Shown: positions 34,852-44,350, counted from the first letter of the stretch. The stretch is 64,000 bases of DNA from Thalassospira tepidiphila MCCC 1A03514 (GCF_001662875.1 NZ_JPVZ01000002.1:124001-188000), one strand, 5' to 3'. A program made the numbers and translations. The notes: generated from the sequence alone by a model not told the origin.

Positions 34852-36600
34852 TCAGAAGGCCCACGGCATGGTCCAGGTCTCGCTCAGGACCTTGTTCTGA
34901 TACAACAAGAAGACCCTGAGATTGCTTGATGTCGCATCGCCGGTATTAACCAGGTCAAAGAACACACGTACGCCACCATTTTCCGGATCGGGCAGAATGC
35001 GGATGTTACGGACTTCGCCCTTTGATGCGCTGATATCAGCCCGCAAGTTATTGGCATCCTTGATGAAATAGTCCAGATCACCACCGGCGAAGTTCAGCAC
35101 AAAGCGCGTGCCGGACCGATCTTCATCACCTTGGCTGGCCAAACGCTGGATACGGGTATCGGTTGCTTGCGCCATGCCATGCAAACCTGTGCCATCGCGG
35201 GTCGCGGTAACACTGTATTCGACCTGCATTTCACCGCCGGCGGTCGGCTTGGTTTCCGGCACCCAATAAGCAACGATATTGTCGTTGGTTTCCGACGGGC
35301 TCGGGATTTCGACCAGTTCGATATGGCCCTTGCCCCATTTGCCCTTCGGCGTTACCCAGTAGCCCGGCTGCTGGTCAAAGCGTTTTTCCAGATCCTGATA
35401 GTGATCGAAATTGCGGTCACGCTGCAAAAGGCCGAAGCCGATGGGGTTTTCATCCAGGAACGAGCTCATCTGCAGGTGCTGGGGATTATCCAGCGGACGC
35501 CATAACCATTCACCGCGTCCATTATTGATCAGAAGACCGTCGCTTGAATGGACTTCACCGCGATAATCATCAAAGAACCGACGGCGCTGTTCGCCAAACA
35601 GGAACATGCCATTTAGCGGCGCAATGCCGATCTTCTCCACCCCGTCGCGGAAGAACAGATGGGCCTTGATGTCGGCCTGGCTCCGGTTGCCGGGCGTAAT
35701 ATCAAACTGATAGGCACCGGTTATCCGTTCACTGTCGAGCAACGCGAACACCGTGATGGTATTTGCGCCATCCTTTGGCTCGACAATCCAGAATTCACGA
35801 AAGACCGGGATTTCCTCGCCGGTTGGACCGGCAAGATCCACGGCAAGGCCCCGCGCCATCTGGCCGATTGATTGGCCCTGACCCTGAAGGCGGAAATAGG
35901 ATGCGCCGAGAAAACGGGTCAGCTCATCATTGCTGGTGACATCAGAAAGCGGATAGCGCAGGCGGAACCCGGCATAGTTTTGCGTCGAAAAATCATTCCC
36001 CGACAGGCCGGTCTTGCCGAAATCAAACAGTCCGGCAGAGTACGGAATGACCTGAACTTCGCCGCCGCGCACCAGATTGATGGTTACCGGCACGTCGTAC
36101 ATGGTGCCCGGATGAAACAGCTCCAGACTGAAATCGGTCTCGGCCGGATTAAAGAAGGCACGCTGCGACTTGAAGCGGATCTGTGCGTAATCTTCTGCGC
36201 TCAGGGCTGAAAGTGCCTCGGGCAGTTCGCGATGCGGATTAACGAACGGCTGTTTGGCAAGGTTACGCGCAAGGTTGGTCACCATTGCCGGATCGAACAT
36301 CACCGGTTTGGAGACGTTTGGCTGTTTTTCGGCATCAGACACGGCATTTTCAACCGTGTCTTCCGGCGATGCTGCAGTATCGGCCGTCTGTTCGGCCGGT
36401 GCGGTTTGCCCAGACGCTGGAACCGGCGCTGAAACTGGTGCAGACGCATTTCCCTCGGCACTCTGTGGGACAGGTGCCGGATCACTTTCCTGTGCATGGA
36501 TGGCCGCAGGCCCGCCGATCATGATCAACGCGGACGCGGCAGCACCCAAAAGAACACGTCTGAGGGGCAGCTTGCTATGCTGCTGAAAATGTTGCGTCAT
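34852..36600 (-). CDS. opgG: Periplasmic glucan biosynthesis protein OpgG (MdoG)
   Basis: 582 aa. A signal peptide ends AIHA-QE near residue 37, followed by a Pro/Ala/Glu-rich linker of about 65 residues that is not part of the typical OpgG fold. The conserved domain begins near FDPAMVTNLARNLAKQPF; YAQIRFKSQRAFF, FRLRYPLS, FREFWIVEPK, SSDGLLINNGRGEWLWRPL and NPIGFGLLQRDRNFDHYQDL are recognised OpgG blocks. OpgG works in the periplasm on the glucan backbone made by OpgH. The start ATG at 36600 has only a modest ribosome site; an earlier in-frame start would add six residues. Confidence 0.93.
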   Translation of the reverse strand: MTQHFQQHSKLPLRRVLLGAAASALIMIGGPAAIHAQESDPAPVPQSAEGNASAPVSAPVPASGQTAPAEQTADTAASPEDTVENAVSDAEKQPNVSKPVMFDPAMVTNLARNLAKQPFVNPHRELPEALSALSAEDYAQIRFKSQRAFFNPAETDFSLELFHPGTMYDVPVTINLVRGGEVQVIPYSAGLFDFGKTGLSGNDFSTQNYAGFRLRYPLSDVTSNDELTRFLGASYFRLQGQGQSIGQMARGLAVDLAGPTGEEIPVFREFWIVEPKDGANTITVFALLDSERITGAYQFDITPGNRSQADIKAHLFFRDGVEKIGIAPLNGMFLFGEQRRRFFDDYRGEVHSSDGLLINNGRGEWLWRPLDNPQHLQMSSFLDENPIGFGLLQRDRNFDHYQDLEKRFDQQPGYWVTPKGKWGKGHIELVEIPSPSETNDNIVAYWVPETKPTAGGEMQVEYSVTATRDGTGLHGMAQATDTRIQRLASQGDEDRSGTRFVLNFAGGDLDYFIKDANNLRADISASKGEVRNIRILPDPENGGVRVFFDLVNTGDATSSNLRVFLLYQNKVLSETWTMPWAF

Positions 36601-36836
36601 GCTCTTATATGCTACCAACCGTTGGATTTTTCCGAATTTATTGGTTGCTGTTGTGCACAGAAAACAGGGCAGGAATGTGTCGTCATCAGGGTAAGAATCC
36701 GCAAAGCCACCACCGATCAGTTGCCCGAAAGGATTGCTTTAATCCCGGACATGTCATTGGCAAAGCGTCATTTTTGCATGGGCAGCAACGGAAAAACGCT
36801 GCAAAGAACCGCTTGACGGAAACGCAAAACCGTTTG

Positions 36837-37733
36837 TCAAACCGCTGATTGAAACGCGCCGCTTTCCGCGCTGGAATCGGCGTGCAATTCACGCGGGGAC
36901 ATGTTGTGACGCTGCTGGATAGCCCGTGCCAGTGCCGTTGTGCTGCGATAACCGACTTGCCCCGCCACCGCTTGCAGCCTTTTGCCATCGCGCAACAACC
37001 CAAACGCCAGATCAAGACGAATGGTTTGCAAGAAATCACCGGGCGATGTGCCCAGCAAATCGCGAAACCGGGCTGCAAAGCTCGCCCGCGACATACCGGC
37101 AATTTCCGCCTGTCGTTCAATCGACCAGTTTTCGCCGGGTTTCTGATGAAGTTCACCCACCACGCGCGCAATCCGCGGATCACGCATGGCGGCCAGAATG
37201 CCCGGACGGACAAGGTTCTTGGCCTGACAATGGCGCAACACCATCAGCAACAGCAGATCAACCAGAAGATTGATTGCCGTGCGTTGCCCGGGCTGCCCGC
37301 CCTGTGATTCCGAAAACAGCTGATTGGTGATGGCCTCAAGCCCGGGGAGCTCGTCAAAGGGCAAGACCAGATATTCCGGCAAGCCCAGTTTAGCCGGGCT
37401 TAGACCAATATCGGGGAAATCAAGATTGGCACAGACCATTGCCGCGCCACCTGTGGGCGTCTCGATATCGTGGGGCACCGGATATCCGAAAAGAACCACG
37501 CCGGGGCGATCCAGTATCGCCTTTTCGCGCCCGTCAAAAAGGACCCGCATCGTGCCATTTTGCAAAACATGCAGCATGCCTTGCTGTTGCGATGGCAGAT
37601 CCATTCGTCCTTGGTGATGGCTACTGCCGCAATGGGTTCCGGCAAAAATCACATCACCGCGCGGGTGATGTCCGGCAAAAAGATCGGACAGGACATCCTT
37701 CTCAGACGAATTGCGTGCTTCCTCAGACAACAA
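36837..37733 (-). CDS. AraC-family regulator with N-terminal cupin domain
   Basis: 298 aa. Residues 20-150 are a cupin-like sensor region (SSHHQGRMDLPSQQQGMLHVLQ...), the C-terminal 100 residues carry the double AraC HTH with EIAGMSRASFAARFRDLLG and GYRSTTALARAIQQRHNMSP. Start is a TTG seven bases after GGAG; there is no ATG until inside the cupin domain. It is divergent from the YHS gene 37848 across 114 bp, so that gene is its likely target. Effector unknown. Confidence 0.87.
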   Translation of the reverse strand: MLSEEARNSSEKDVLSDLFAGHHPRGDVIFAGTHCGSSHHQGRMDLPSQQQGMLHVLQNGTMRVLFDGREKAILDRPGVVLFGYPVPHDIETPTGGAAMVCANLDFPDIGLSPAKLGLPEYLVLPFDELPGLEAITNQLFSESQGGQPGQRTAINLLVDLLLLMVLRHCQAKNLVRPGILAAMRDPRIARVVGELHQKPGENWSIERQAEIAGMSRASFAARFRDLLGTSPGDFLQTIRLDLAFGLLRDGKRLQAVAGQVGYRSTTALARAIQQRHNMSPRELHADSSAESGAFQSAV

Positions 37734-37847
37734 GTCACTTCTCCGACGATAGGCTGTTTTCAGATTTCAAGACGCCCTCTTGATGAACCAGTTCCGTGAT
37801 CGCCTGCCAGTAAAGACCCGGTGATCACCCCGTGAAGGAGATGAAAA

Positions 37848-38387
37848 ATGACCAAGCGTTCCAGTTTCGTGCGTTCCGCAGCCCTCGCCGCCGCCTTGGG
37901 TATTTCCGCAGTTGGCAGCATTGTCGCCATCAGCGCACCGGCGTCAGCCGCACAGGAAGTCCATATTGTTGAAGGCTACGCCCTGCAGGGTTTTGACCCG
38001 GTTGCCTATTTCACCGTCGGTGCCCCGACCCCGGGCAACTCCGAGTTCAAGGCCGAGCATGGTGGTGCGACCTATCGCTTTGCCAGTGCAGAAAACCGTG
38101 ACCTGTTCAACGCAAACCCGGAAAAATACGCACCGCAGTATGGCGGGTTCTGCGCCTTTGGTGCGGCAATGGGCCGTAAATTCGGTGCAGATCCGCAGGC
38201 ATGGCGCATCGTTGACGACAAGCTGTATCTGAACCTGAACAAGGAAATCCAGCAGCGCTGGGTTGCCGATATCCCCGGCTTCATTCGCGGTGCTGATCAC
38301 AACTGGGAAATCATCGAAACGATCGAAGACGCCAAGCTGGCTGATGAGAAAATGGCCCCCAAAGGCCTGACCATCGGCGCACAATAA
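37848..38387 (+). CDS. Exported YHS-domain protein
   Basis: 179 aa. Long signal peptide (residues 1-34, ending PASA-AQE). The YHS domain follows: LQGFDPVAYFTVG, YRFASAENRDLFNANPEKYAP and YGGFCAFGAAMGRKF, a small fold proposed to bind metal ions or heme. C-terminal residues 110-179 add helices with QRWVADIPGFIRGAD. A GGAG ribosome site precedes the ATG. It faces an AraC regulator and is followed by a very strong terminator, so it is a single-gene unit. Role in metal handling is inferred from the family. Confidence 0.88.
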   Translation: MTKRSSFVRSAALAAALGISAVGSIVAISAPASAAQEVHIVEGYALQGFDPVAYFTVGAPTPGNSEFKAEHGGATYRFASAENRDLFNANPEKYAPQYGGFCAFGAAMGRKFGADPQAWRIVDDKLYLNLNKEIQQRWVADIPGFIRGADHNWEIIETIEDAKLADEKMAPKGLTIGAQ

Positions 38388-38447
38388 TCCCGGGCGCGGA
38401 ATGCCATGATCCGGGTTCCTCCCTGGCTCCCTGTTGCCCGGTATGAC

Positions 38448-38488
38448 AATGGCCGGCCCGAATGAACGGGCCGGCCATTTGTTTTTTT
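38448..38488 (+). terminator. Rho-independent terminator after the YHS gene
   Basis: A perfect 13-bp stem (AATGGCCGGCCCG with CGGGCCGGCCATT) around a 6-base loop followed by TTGTTTTTTT. It lies between convergent genes. Confidence 0.95.
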
Positions 38489-38506
38489 GATCTGTGAAAG
38501 CCGCGA

Positions 38507-40105
38507 TCAGTATCCGACAGCACAACCATCCTTGCGCGGGTCCGAGCCGGCAACGTACCCGGCATCGGTTTTGGCAATCAGCTGTGCGCCGCCAAATCCG
38601 AAGTTGGTGCTGTCAGGTGTTTCGACCTTGATCACATGGCCTTTGGCCTTGAGTGCGTCGATCACATCCGCCCCCACCGATGTTTCCACCGCAACATTCA
38701 GCCCCGAAAGCGCCTGCCAACGCGGCGCATCGGCCGCGGTTTGCGGATCTTGTCCCCAAAGCTGGGTACGGAGCGTCATCTGCAAATGGCCCTGTGCCTG
38801 CATCGGGCCGCCCATGACGCCAAAGCTCATGACCGGGTTGCCATCAAGGCCCATCAGGAAGGCCGGAATGATCGTCTGGAACGGACGTTTACCGCCCTTG
38901 ACCAGATTGGGATGACCATCTTTCAGGCTAAAGCCGTGACCACGGTTCTGCAGACTGATTGAGGTGCCCGGTACAACAACACCAGACCCAAAGCCCATAT
39001 AGTTCGACTGGATGAACGACACCATCATGCCGTTTTCATCAGCCGTACTGACATAAACCGTGCCACCATGTTTGGGCGCACCGGCCTTGAAATCCTGTGC
39101 CTTGTTGGCATCAATCAATGCCGCCCGCGATTTCAGGTAATCATCAGACAAAAGATGTTCGACCGTGACATCGGTCATATAATCCAGATCGGCGACATAG
39201 GCTTGCATATCGGCAAAGGCCAGTTTCATGGCCTCGATCTCAAGATGAAGTGCCTCGACCGAGTCCGGTTCATAATCGGTAATGTTGGTATGGCGCAAAA
39301 TGCCCAGCGCGATCAGGGCCGAAATCCCCTGCCCGTTTGGCGGAATTTCATGCAGCTTCACATTACCAAAGCTTTGCGAAATGGTGCCGACCCAATCGGC
39401 CTTGTGATTGCCAAGGTCTTCTTCCGATAGGGCCGCACCATGATCCTTGGCAAAGGCGGCAATCTTGCTGGCCAGTTTGCCGCGATAGAAACTCTCGCCC
39501 TTGGTTTCAGCGATATCAATCAGGCTTTCGGCCGCTGCCTTGTTGACAAACAGCTCGCCCGCCTTGGGGGCCTTTCCGCCCGGCAGGAACGCCTCGGCAA
39601 AGCCCGGCTGTTTGCCAAGCAAATCACCGCCCTTTTCCCAAAGGGTGGCGATGATTGGTGATACGGCAAAACCGCGGGTCGCATATTCGATGGCCGGTTC
39701 GAACAGTTTTTCGAACGGCAACTTGCCGAACTTTTCAGAAATCTCACGCCAAGACGATACCGCACCCGGTGTGGTGACCGATTCCCAACCGCGCTGTGGC
39801 ATGGTGTCAGAACCGGCAAAGCGTTCCGGGTTCCAAGCCGCAGGCGCACGGCCAGATGCATTCAGACCATGCAGTTCCTTGCCATCCCAAATGATGGCAT
39901 AGGCATCCGATCCAAGACCGTTACCGGTCGGTTCAACCACGGTAAGCGCAATCGCAGATGCAAGTGCAGCATCGGCGGCATTACCACCGGCCCACAGCAT
40001 CCGCAAACCGGCCTGGGCTGCAAGCGGCTGGGATGTTGAAACCATATTGCGCGCCAGCACCGGGGACCGGCGTGAGGCATAAAGCGCGTCGTGACGAAGT
40101 TTCAT
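38507..40105 (-). CDS. ggt: Gamma-glutamyltransferase family hydrolase without signal peptide
   Basis: 532 aa Ntn-hydrolase. GGNAADAALASAIALTVVEP and GLGSDAYAIIWD are the N-terminal Ggt blocks, and KHGGTVYVSTADENGMMVS holds the autocatalytic Thr that becomes the small-subunit nucleophile; SNYMGFGSGVVVPGTSISLQ follows. The protein begins MKLRHDALYASRRSPVLARN, with no export signal, so it should act in the cytoplasm. It is the last gene of an operon with a tripartite tricarboxylate transporter (16 bp after tctA), suggesting that the imported substrate is a gamma-glutamyl compound. AGGAG precedes the ATG. Confidence 0.88.
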   Translation of the reverse strand: MKLRHDALYASRRSPVLARNMVSTSQPLAAQAGLRMLWAGGNAADAALASAIALTVVEPTGNGLGSDAYAIIWDGKELHGLNASGRAPAAWNPERFAGSDTMPQRGWESVTTPGAVSSWREISEKFGKLPFEKLFEPAIEYATRGFAVSPIIATLWEKGGDLLGKQPGFAEAFLPGGKAPKAGELFVNKAAAESLIDIAETKGESFYRGKLASKIAAFAKDHGAALSEEDLGNHKADWVGTISQSFGNVKLHEIPPNGQGISALIALGILRHTNITDYEPDSVEALHLEIEAMKLAFADMQAYVADLDYMTDVTVEHLLSDDYLKSRAALIDANKAQDFKAGAPKHGGTVYVSTADENGMMVSFIQSNYMGFGSGVVVPGTSISLQNRGHGFSLKDGHPNLVKGGKRPFQTIIPAFLMGLDGNPVMSFGVMGGPMQAQGHLQMTLRTQLWGQDPQTAADAPRWQALSGLNVAVETSVGADVIDALKAKGHVIKVETPDSTNFGFGGAQLIAKTDAGYVAGSDPRKDGCAVGY

Positions 40106-40121
40106 GGAAGTCTCCTAATCC

Positions 40122-41648
40122 TTAATCGCCGTCTTGTTCATCGGTGGCAGGACGGTCTTTTTTGCGCATCTTCAGCACCGAACGGATACTGAAGATGACT
40201 GAAAGAAGGGCAGCCGCCAGCAAAACGGCGGAAATCGGACGGGTAAAGAACACCGTCCAGTCACCGTCACTCATCAGCGCGCGGCGCAGGTTGGTTTCGG
40301 CAATTGGCCCCAAAATGACGCCCAGCACCAGCGGTGCCAGCGGGTAATCAAGCGACTTCAATCCATAGCCGACAAGTCCAATCGCACCGAGCAGATAAAG
40401 ATCCGTCACCCGGTTATTGAGCGCAAAGGCCCCGATCACACAACAAATCATGACAGTCGGCACGATGAACTGTTTGGGAATGTCGGTCACGCGCAGGAAC
40501 AGGCGCATCGACAACACACAGACCACCAGCATCATGAGCGACGCCACAACCATGGCAACGAACATGCCATAGGCCAGATCGGCATTGTCCATGATCAGGC
40601 GCGGGCCAACCGAAATGCCATGCACCATCAAAGCCGCCATCAGGATGGCATCGACTGCCGATCCCGGAATACCCAGTGCAATCATCGGAATAAGGCCACC
40701 ACCGGCCGTGGCAGAGTTCCCGGCCTCGGACGCAATCACGCCATCGGGGTTGCCCTTGCCAAATTCATCGGGATTTTTGGAACTGCGCTTGGCCTGATCA
40801 TAGGCCAGAAGGTTCGCGATCGAGCCACCGGCACCCGGAAGTGCGCCGATAAACACACCAATAAGCGAGGAGCGCACCAGATTGACCGGATGCATCAGAA
40901 CTTCACGCATGACCGCCCAGGTCTTGAATTCGATGACATCGGGAATAAGCGCATCACTGCTTGGGCCTTTGCCATGATCCTCAAGCTCGCCCATCAGCTG
41001 ACTGATGGCAAAGATCCCGATCAAAACCACAAGGAACGGCAGACCCGGCATCAGGATCGACGACTCAAACGTCAGACGCGGCTGGCCCATCATCGGGTCG
41101 GGGCCAATGGTCGCAAGACCAAGGCCAATCACCCCGGCAATCAGACCGCGCATCAACGAATTGCCCACAAGGCTTGCGACAATGGTCAGCGCAAAGACGA
41201 TCAGCGAGAAATATTCCCAAGGGCCAAGCTTGACCGCAATCATCGCAAGCGGCGGGGCCGCAATGATCAGAACGATGGTCGAAATAACAGTCCCGAAGAA
41301 GGACGACCAGACACCAAGCGAAAGGGCGCGTCCCGGTTCACCACCGCGCGCCATCGGGTAGGCATCAAAGGTGGTTGCGACTGAACTTGGTGTACCCGGA
41401 ATCCCCAGAAGGGCGGCACTGATCAGGCCACCGGTGTAACCACCGACATAAACCGACAGCATCACCGAAACGCCCTGCAACGGACCCATCGTAAAGGTCA
41501 GCGGCAAGGTCAGAATGATCGCCATGGTCACGGTGAAGCCCGGAATTGCGGCTGCGACGATCCCGGCAACGGAACCGATCAGCATGTAAATCAGGGTATC
41601 GAATGCGAAAACCTGATGTGCACCGGCAAGAAATGCATCCAACATCAT
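40122..41648 (-). CDS. tctA: Tripartite tricarboxylate transporter, large permease TctA
   Basis: 508 aa with about 11-12 membrane segments. Conserved TctA blocks include GSVAGIVAAAIPGFTVTMAI, VGGYTGGLISAALLGIPGTP and LPGAGGSIANLLAYDQAKR, with EFGKGNPDGVIASEAGNSA in a central loop. This is the large membrane subunit of TTT transporters, driven by an ion gradient with a periplasmic binding protein. It lies 13 bp after tctB and 16 bp before ggt. Substrate is not fixed by sequence. Confidence 0.93.
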   Translation of the reverse strand: MMLDAFLAGAHQVFAFDTLIYMLIGSVAGIVAAAIPGFTVTMAIILTLPLTFTMGPLQGVSVMLSVYVGGYTGGLISAALLGIPGTPSSVATTFDAYPMARGGEPGRALSLGVWSSFFGTVISTIVLIIAAPPLAMIAVKLGPWEYFSLIVFALTIVASLVGNSLMRGLIAGVIGLGLATIGPDPMMGQPRLTFESSILMPGLPFLVVLIGIFAISQLMGELEDHGKGPSSDALIPDVIEFKTWAVMREVLMHPVNLVRSSLIGVFIGALPGAGGSIANLLAYDQAKRSSKNPDEFGKGNPDGVIASEAGNSATAGGGLIPMIALGIPGSAVDAILMAALMVHGISVGPRLIMDNADLAYGMFVAMVVASLMMLVVCVLSMRLFLRVTDIPKQFIVPTVMICCVIGAFALNNRVTDLYLLGAIGLVGYGLKSLDYPLAPLVLGVILGPIAETNLRRALMSDGDWTVFFTRPISAVLLAAALLSVIFSIRSVLKMRKKDRPATDEQDGD

Positions 41649-41661
41649 CGTAAAACTTTAT

Positions 41662-42213
41662 CTAGCCCGCAAACAGCACGCCGCGCGGGAGGAACACGTT
41701 AAAGACTTCTGCAAACAGCATGTTCAAGCCGACCGAGAAAATCACGGCGGCGATCAGCGACTGGAAGAGGGTCTTTTTGGAAATACCTGCGATCATCAAT
41801 TGCGCGATCAGCAGAAACACAAAGGTGGTCAGCGAAAAGCCACCAAGCGGCAGCAACAGCAGATAGACCACCAGAAGCCCGAACAGCGCAAAGGAATAGC
41901 GCCGGGCAACAAGCCATGCACCCAATGATGCCCCAAGACGGTTTGCACCGCCGGCCTTGCGGATATCAATCACCGCACGCACCGCTGCGATCAGGCATAA
42001 AACCGCAAGCACCCCGAAAACCAGCTCCGGGAAGGAACCCGCCCCAAGCGGCTCCCAGCGCGAGGTCGGCAACGTGCTGGCCCGCAGGCTCAGAAACGCA
42101 GCACCCAAACCGATAACGATATAGGAAATCAGCCGTGCGACTTCAGTTCTTGCACGAAGAGCAGCGGACGCACCTGCGTCCGCTGCTGCTGCTTTCGCAG
42201 TCGTCTGACTCAT
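41662..42213 (-). CDS. tctB: Tripartite tricarboxylate transporter, small permease TctB
   Basis: 183 aa with four hydrophobic segments, the size and topology of TctB. PTSRWEPLGAGSFPELVFG in the first periplasmic loop is the usual TctB pattern (F/L-G-x-G-x-F-P). The start codon overlaps the tctC stop by four bases, so translation is coupled. N-terminal 25 residues are Ala-rich and cytoplasmic. Confidence 0.88.
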   Translation of the reverse strand: MSQTTAKAAAADAGASAALRARTEVARLISYIVIGLGAAFLSLRASTLPTSRWEPLGAGSFPELVFGVLAVLCLIAAVRAVIDIRKAGGANRLGASLGAWLVARRYSFALFGLLVVYLLLLPLGGFSLTTFVFLLIAQLMIAGISKKTLFQSLIAAVIFSVGLNMLFAEVFNVFLPRGVLFAG

Positions 42214-43154
42214 CCCTGAAGTTTGCCGACAACTTTGTCGACTTCACCGTCAAGTTTATCGAGATAGGCTTTGTATGCCTCGTGACCGAGATAGATGTCA
42301 GCCGAACCGGCATTGGTCATCTTTTCGCGGATATCAGGCAGGGACATTGCCTTTTCAAGCGCAGCATCAAGAGCCTCGACGATCTCGTCCGGGGTGCCGG
42401 CCGGAAGAACAACACCACGGGTCACCGCCATCGAAAGATCATAACCCTGTTCGGCCATGGTCGGGACATCCGGCTCTTCGGAAGTACGTTCTTCGGTGCC
42501 GACACCGGCAAAGATCAGGTCGCCGTTTTTCACAAACTCGCTGGCCGATGCAACGTCACCGATCACGATGTCAACATTGCCGCCAACAGCCGCACGGATA
42601 CGCTCGCCAGTGTCGCGGAAACCGACATAGCTGAACTGAACGCCAAGAGCTTCTTCGATCATTGCCATGTGAAGATGCGGAACACCACCAAGGGTCACAC
42701 CGGCGCGTACGGCACCCGGGTTTGCTGCGGCATATGCCTTGAGCTCTTCTAGGTTGGAGAAGTTGTCATTCTTCGACAGCACCAGATACTGCGGCGACGA
42801 CGTCACCAGAGCCACCGGAATGAAGTTTTTGTAGCTGAGCTCGGTGATGCCAAGCTTGTTGGCGGTGTAAAGGCCTTCGTGGATCTGCGAAATGGTATAG
42901 CCATCAGCCGGACGTTTGGCGAATTCGGCCAGACCAACGGTGCCACCGACACCTGGCATATTGACGATCGGCACGGCCTGACCGGTGACTTCCGACAGAC
43001 CCATGGCGACGATGCGCATCAGTGTGTCACTGCCGCCACCCGGGCCCCAAGGCACGATGAATTCGATCGGTTTTTCTGGATAGTCCTGCGCCTGCGCCGG
43101 ACCTGCGATGGCTGCGGCCAACAAACCGGCAGCGACTGCAATCTTGCGGAACAT
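42210..43154 (-). CDS. tctC: Tripartite tricarboxylate transporter substrate-binding protein TctC
   Basis: 314 aa. Start at the ATG preceded by CAGGAGG; an upstream in-frame start would spoil the signal peptide, which ends AQA-QDYPEKPIEF. EFIVPWGPGGGSDTLMRI is the Bug/TctC signature of the ligand loop, GGTVGLAEFAKRPADGYTI the second. These periplasmic proteins bind carboxylates or amino-acid-like ligands. First gene of the tctCBA-ggt operon, divergent from the TauE/SafE gene with candidate ATTGGT boxes between. Confidence 0.92.
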   Translation of the reverse strand: MFRKIAVAAGLLAAAIAGPAQAQDYPEKPIEFIVPWGPGGGSDTLMRIVAMGLSEVTGQAVPIVNMPGVGGTVGLAEFAKRPADGYTISQIHEGLYTANKLGITELSYKNFIPVALVTSSPQYLVLSKNDNFSNLEELKAYAAANPGAVRAGVTLGGVPHLHMAMIEEALGVQFSYVGFRDTGERIRAAVGGNVDIVIGDVASASEFVKNGDLIFAGVGTEERTSEEPDVPTMAEQGYDLSMAVTRGVVLPAGTPDEIVEALDAALEKAMSLPDIREKMTNAGSADIYLGHEAYKAYLDKLDGEVDKVVGKLQG

Positions 43155-43202
43155 GTATCTTGCCTCCTGATATCTCGCCTGAAATGCGTGAACCATTACT
43201 AC

Positions 43203-43361
43203 TTTGGTTCAATCTCTTTGTCAGGACATTGTTGGCAGCAACAAACCAATTTCGCAAGCGCAAAAATAATATTTGGCTTTAAACAAGGATTATCTTGCAG
43301 ATTTTTACCAAAGATGGATAGTACCACTTATTAATTGATATCATAATTGGTACGGATTGGT
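43203..43361. promoter_or_regulatory. Divergent promoter region with ATTGGT-type boxes (candidate GntR sites)
   Basis: Two direct repeats ATTGGT at 43346-43351 and 43356-43361 are one helical turn apart ahead of the permease gene; TTTGGTTCAAT at about 43203-43213 lies ahead of tctC. They share the half-site of the perfect palindrome upstream of the GntR gene at 44284-44297. ATTGGT..ACCAAT boxes are bound by FCD-type GntR regulators such as PdhR. The region is A/T-rich as promoters are. Confidence 0.5.
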
Positions 43362-43386
43362 TCGAATGTTTGAAATGGATGGCGCC

Positions 43387-44199
43387 ATGAGCCTCTATCT
43401 CGTCTGGGGCGCGGCCATGCTGTTTGCTGGCGTCCTTGGCGGGATCATGGCCGGGCTTCTCGGTGTTGGCGGCGGGATTGTGATTGTCCCGGTGCTTTAT
43501 CATTTTCTGACCACCATGGGTGTCGATGAAAGCCTTCGCATGCAGGTCGCTGTTGCCACATCGCTGACCACAATCATTGCCACGGCAATCTCATCAACGC
43601 GCAGCCACTATAAAAAGGGCTCGGTCGATATTGCGCTTCTCAAACATTGGGGCCCGGCGATCATCGTCGGCGTGATCCTTGGTACTGCGATTGGCGGACT
43701 GGCCGATGGCCGGGTTCTGACCATCGTGTTTGCCGTTGTCGCCCTGATCGTGGCTGGCAACATGATCCTTGTGAAAGACCGCGAAACCAACGAAACCAAA
43801 AACCCGCCAAAATCCGTCTGGGCGGTACTTGGGGTGATTGCCGGAAGCCTTTCGGCCATGATGGGAATCGGCGGCGGCACCATTTGCGTGCCGGTCCTGA
43901 ATTTCCTTGGCTACGACATCCGCCGCGCAGTTGGCACTTCGGCCGCGATTGGCCTTATCATCGCTCTTCCCGGTACCATCGGCTATGCGATGTCCGGCAT
44001 TGGTGTCGATGGTCGCCCGCCATTTTCAATCGGCTATGTCAATGTTCTGGCGGCGGCCCTGCTTATTCCGATGACGGTACTGTGTGCACCAATCGGGGCA
44101 CGTATTGCCCACACCATTCCACGCCGGGCATTGCGCATGTGCTTTGGCCTGTTTCTGGCGATCACGTCTGCGCGGATGTTCTATGACCTTCTGAGCTAG
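43387..44199 (+). CDS. TauE/SafE family permease (sulfite/organosulfonate exporter type)
   Basis: 270 aa with about eight hydrophobic segments in two repeats. Each half carries the family motif: GGIMAGLLGVGGGIVIVPVL near the N terminus and SLSAMMGIGGGTICVPVLNF in the second half. Start chosen at the ATG with GGA seven bases upstream; ATG codons at 43366 and 43375 are alternatives but overlap the ATTGGT boxes. Family members move sulfite, sulfoacetate or other organic anions. It is divergent from tctCBA-ggt. Confidence 0.85.
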   Translation: MSLYLVWGAAMLFAGVLGGIMAGLLGVGGGIVIVPVLYHFLTTMGVDESLRMQVAVATSLTTIIATAISSTRSHYKKGSVDIALLKHWGPAIIVGVILGTAIGGLADGRVLTIVFAVVALIVAGNMILVKDRETNETKNPPKSVWAVLGVIAGSLSAMMGIGGGTICVPVLNFLGYDIRRAVGTSAAIGLIIALPGTIGYAMSGIGVDGRPPFSIGYVNVLAAALLIPMTVLCAPIGARIAHTIPRRALRMCFGLFLAITSARMFYDLLS

Positions 44200-44283
44200 G
44201 CATCCTTGCAAACATCTGGGAACAAACAGGAATTGTATATGCTTGTTCTTAGATAAACCACTGGCTTACAATGATAGGTGCGC

Positions 44284-44297
44284 ATTGGTTCGCCAAT
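44284..44297 (+). promoter_or_regulatory. Perfect 14-bp palindrome upstream of the GntR gene
   Basis: ATTGGTTCGCCAAT is a perfect inverted repeat 53 bp before the start of the GntR gene and similar in half-site to the boxes between tctC and the permease gene. Autoregulation is inferred. Confidence 0.6.
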
Positions 44298-44350
44298 AGA
44301 AACGCATTTGGAAACGTCGATAGAAACGCCATAAAAAATGACCAAAGACC

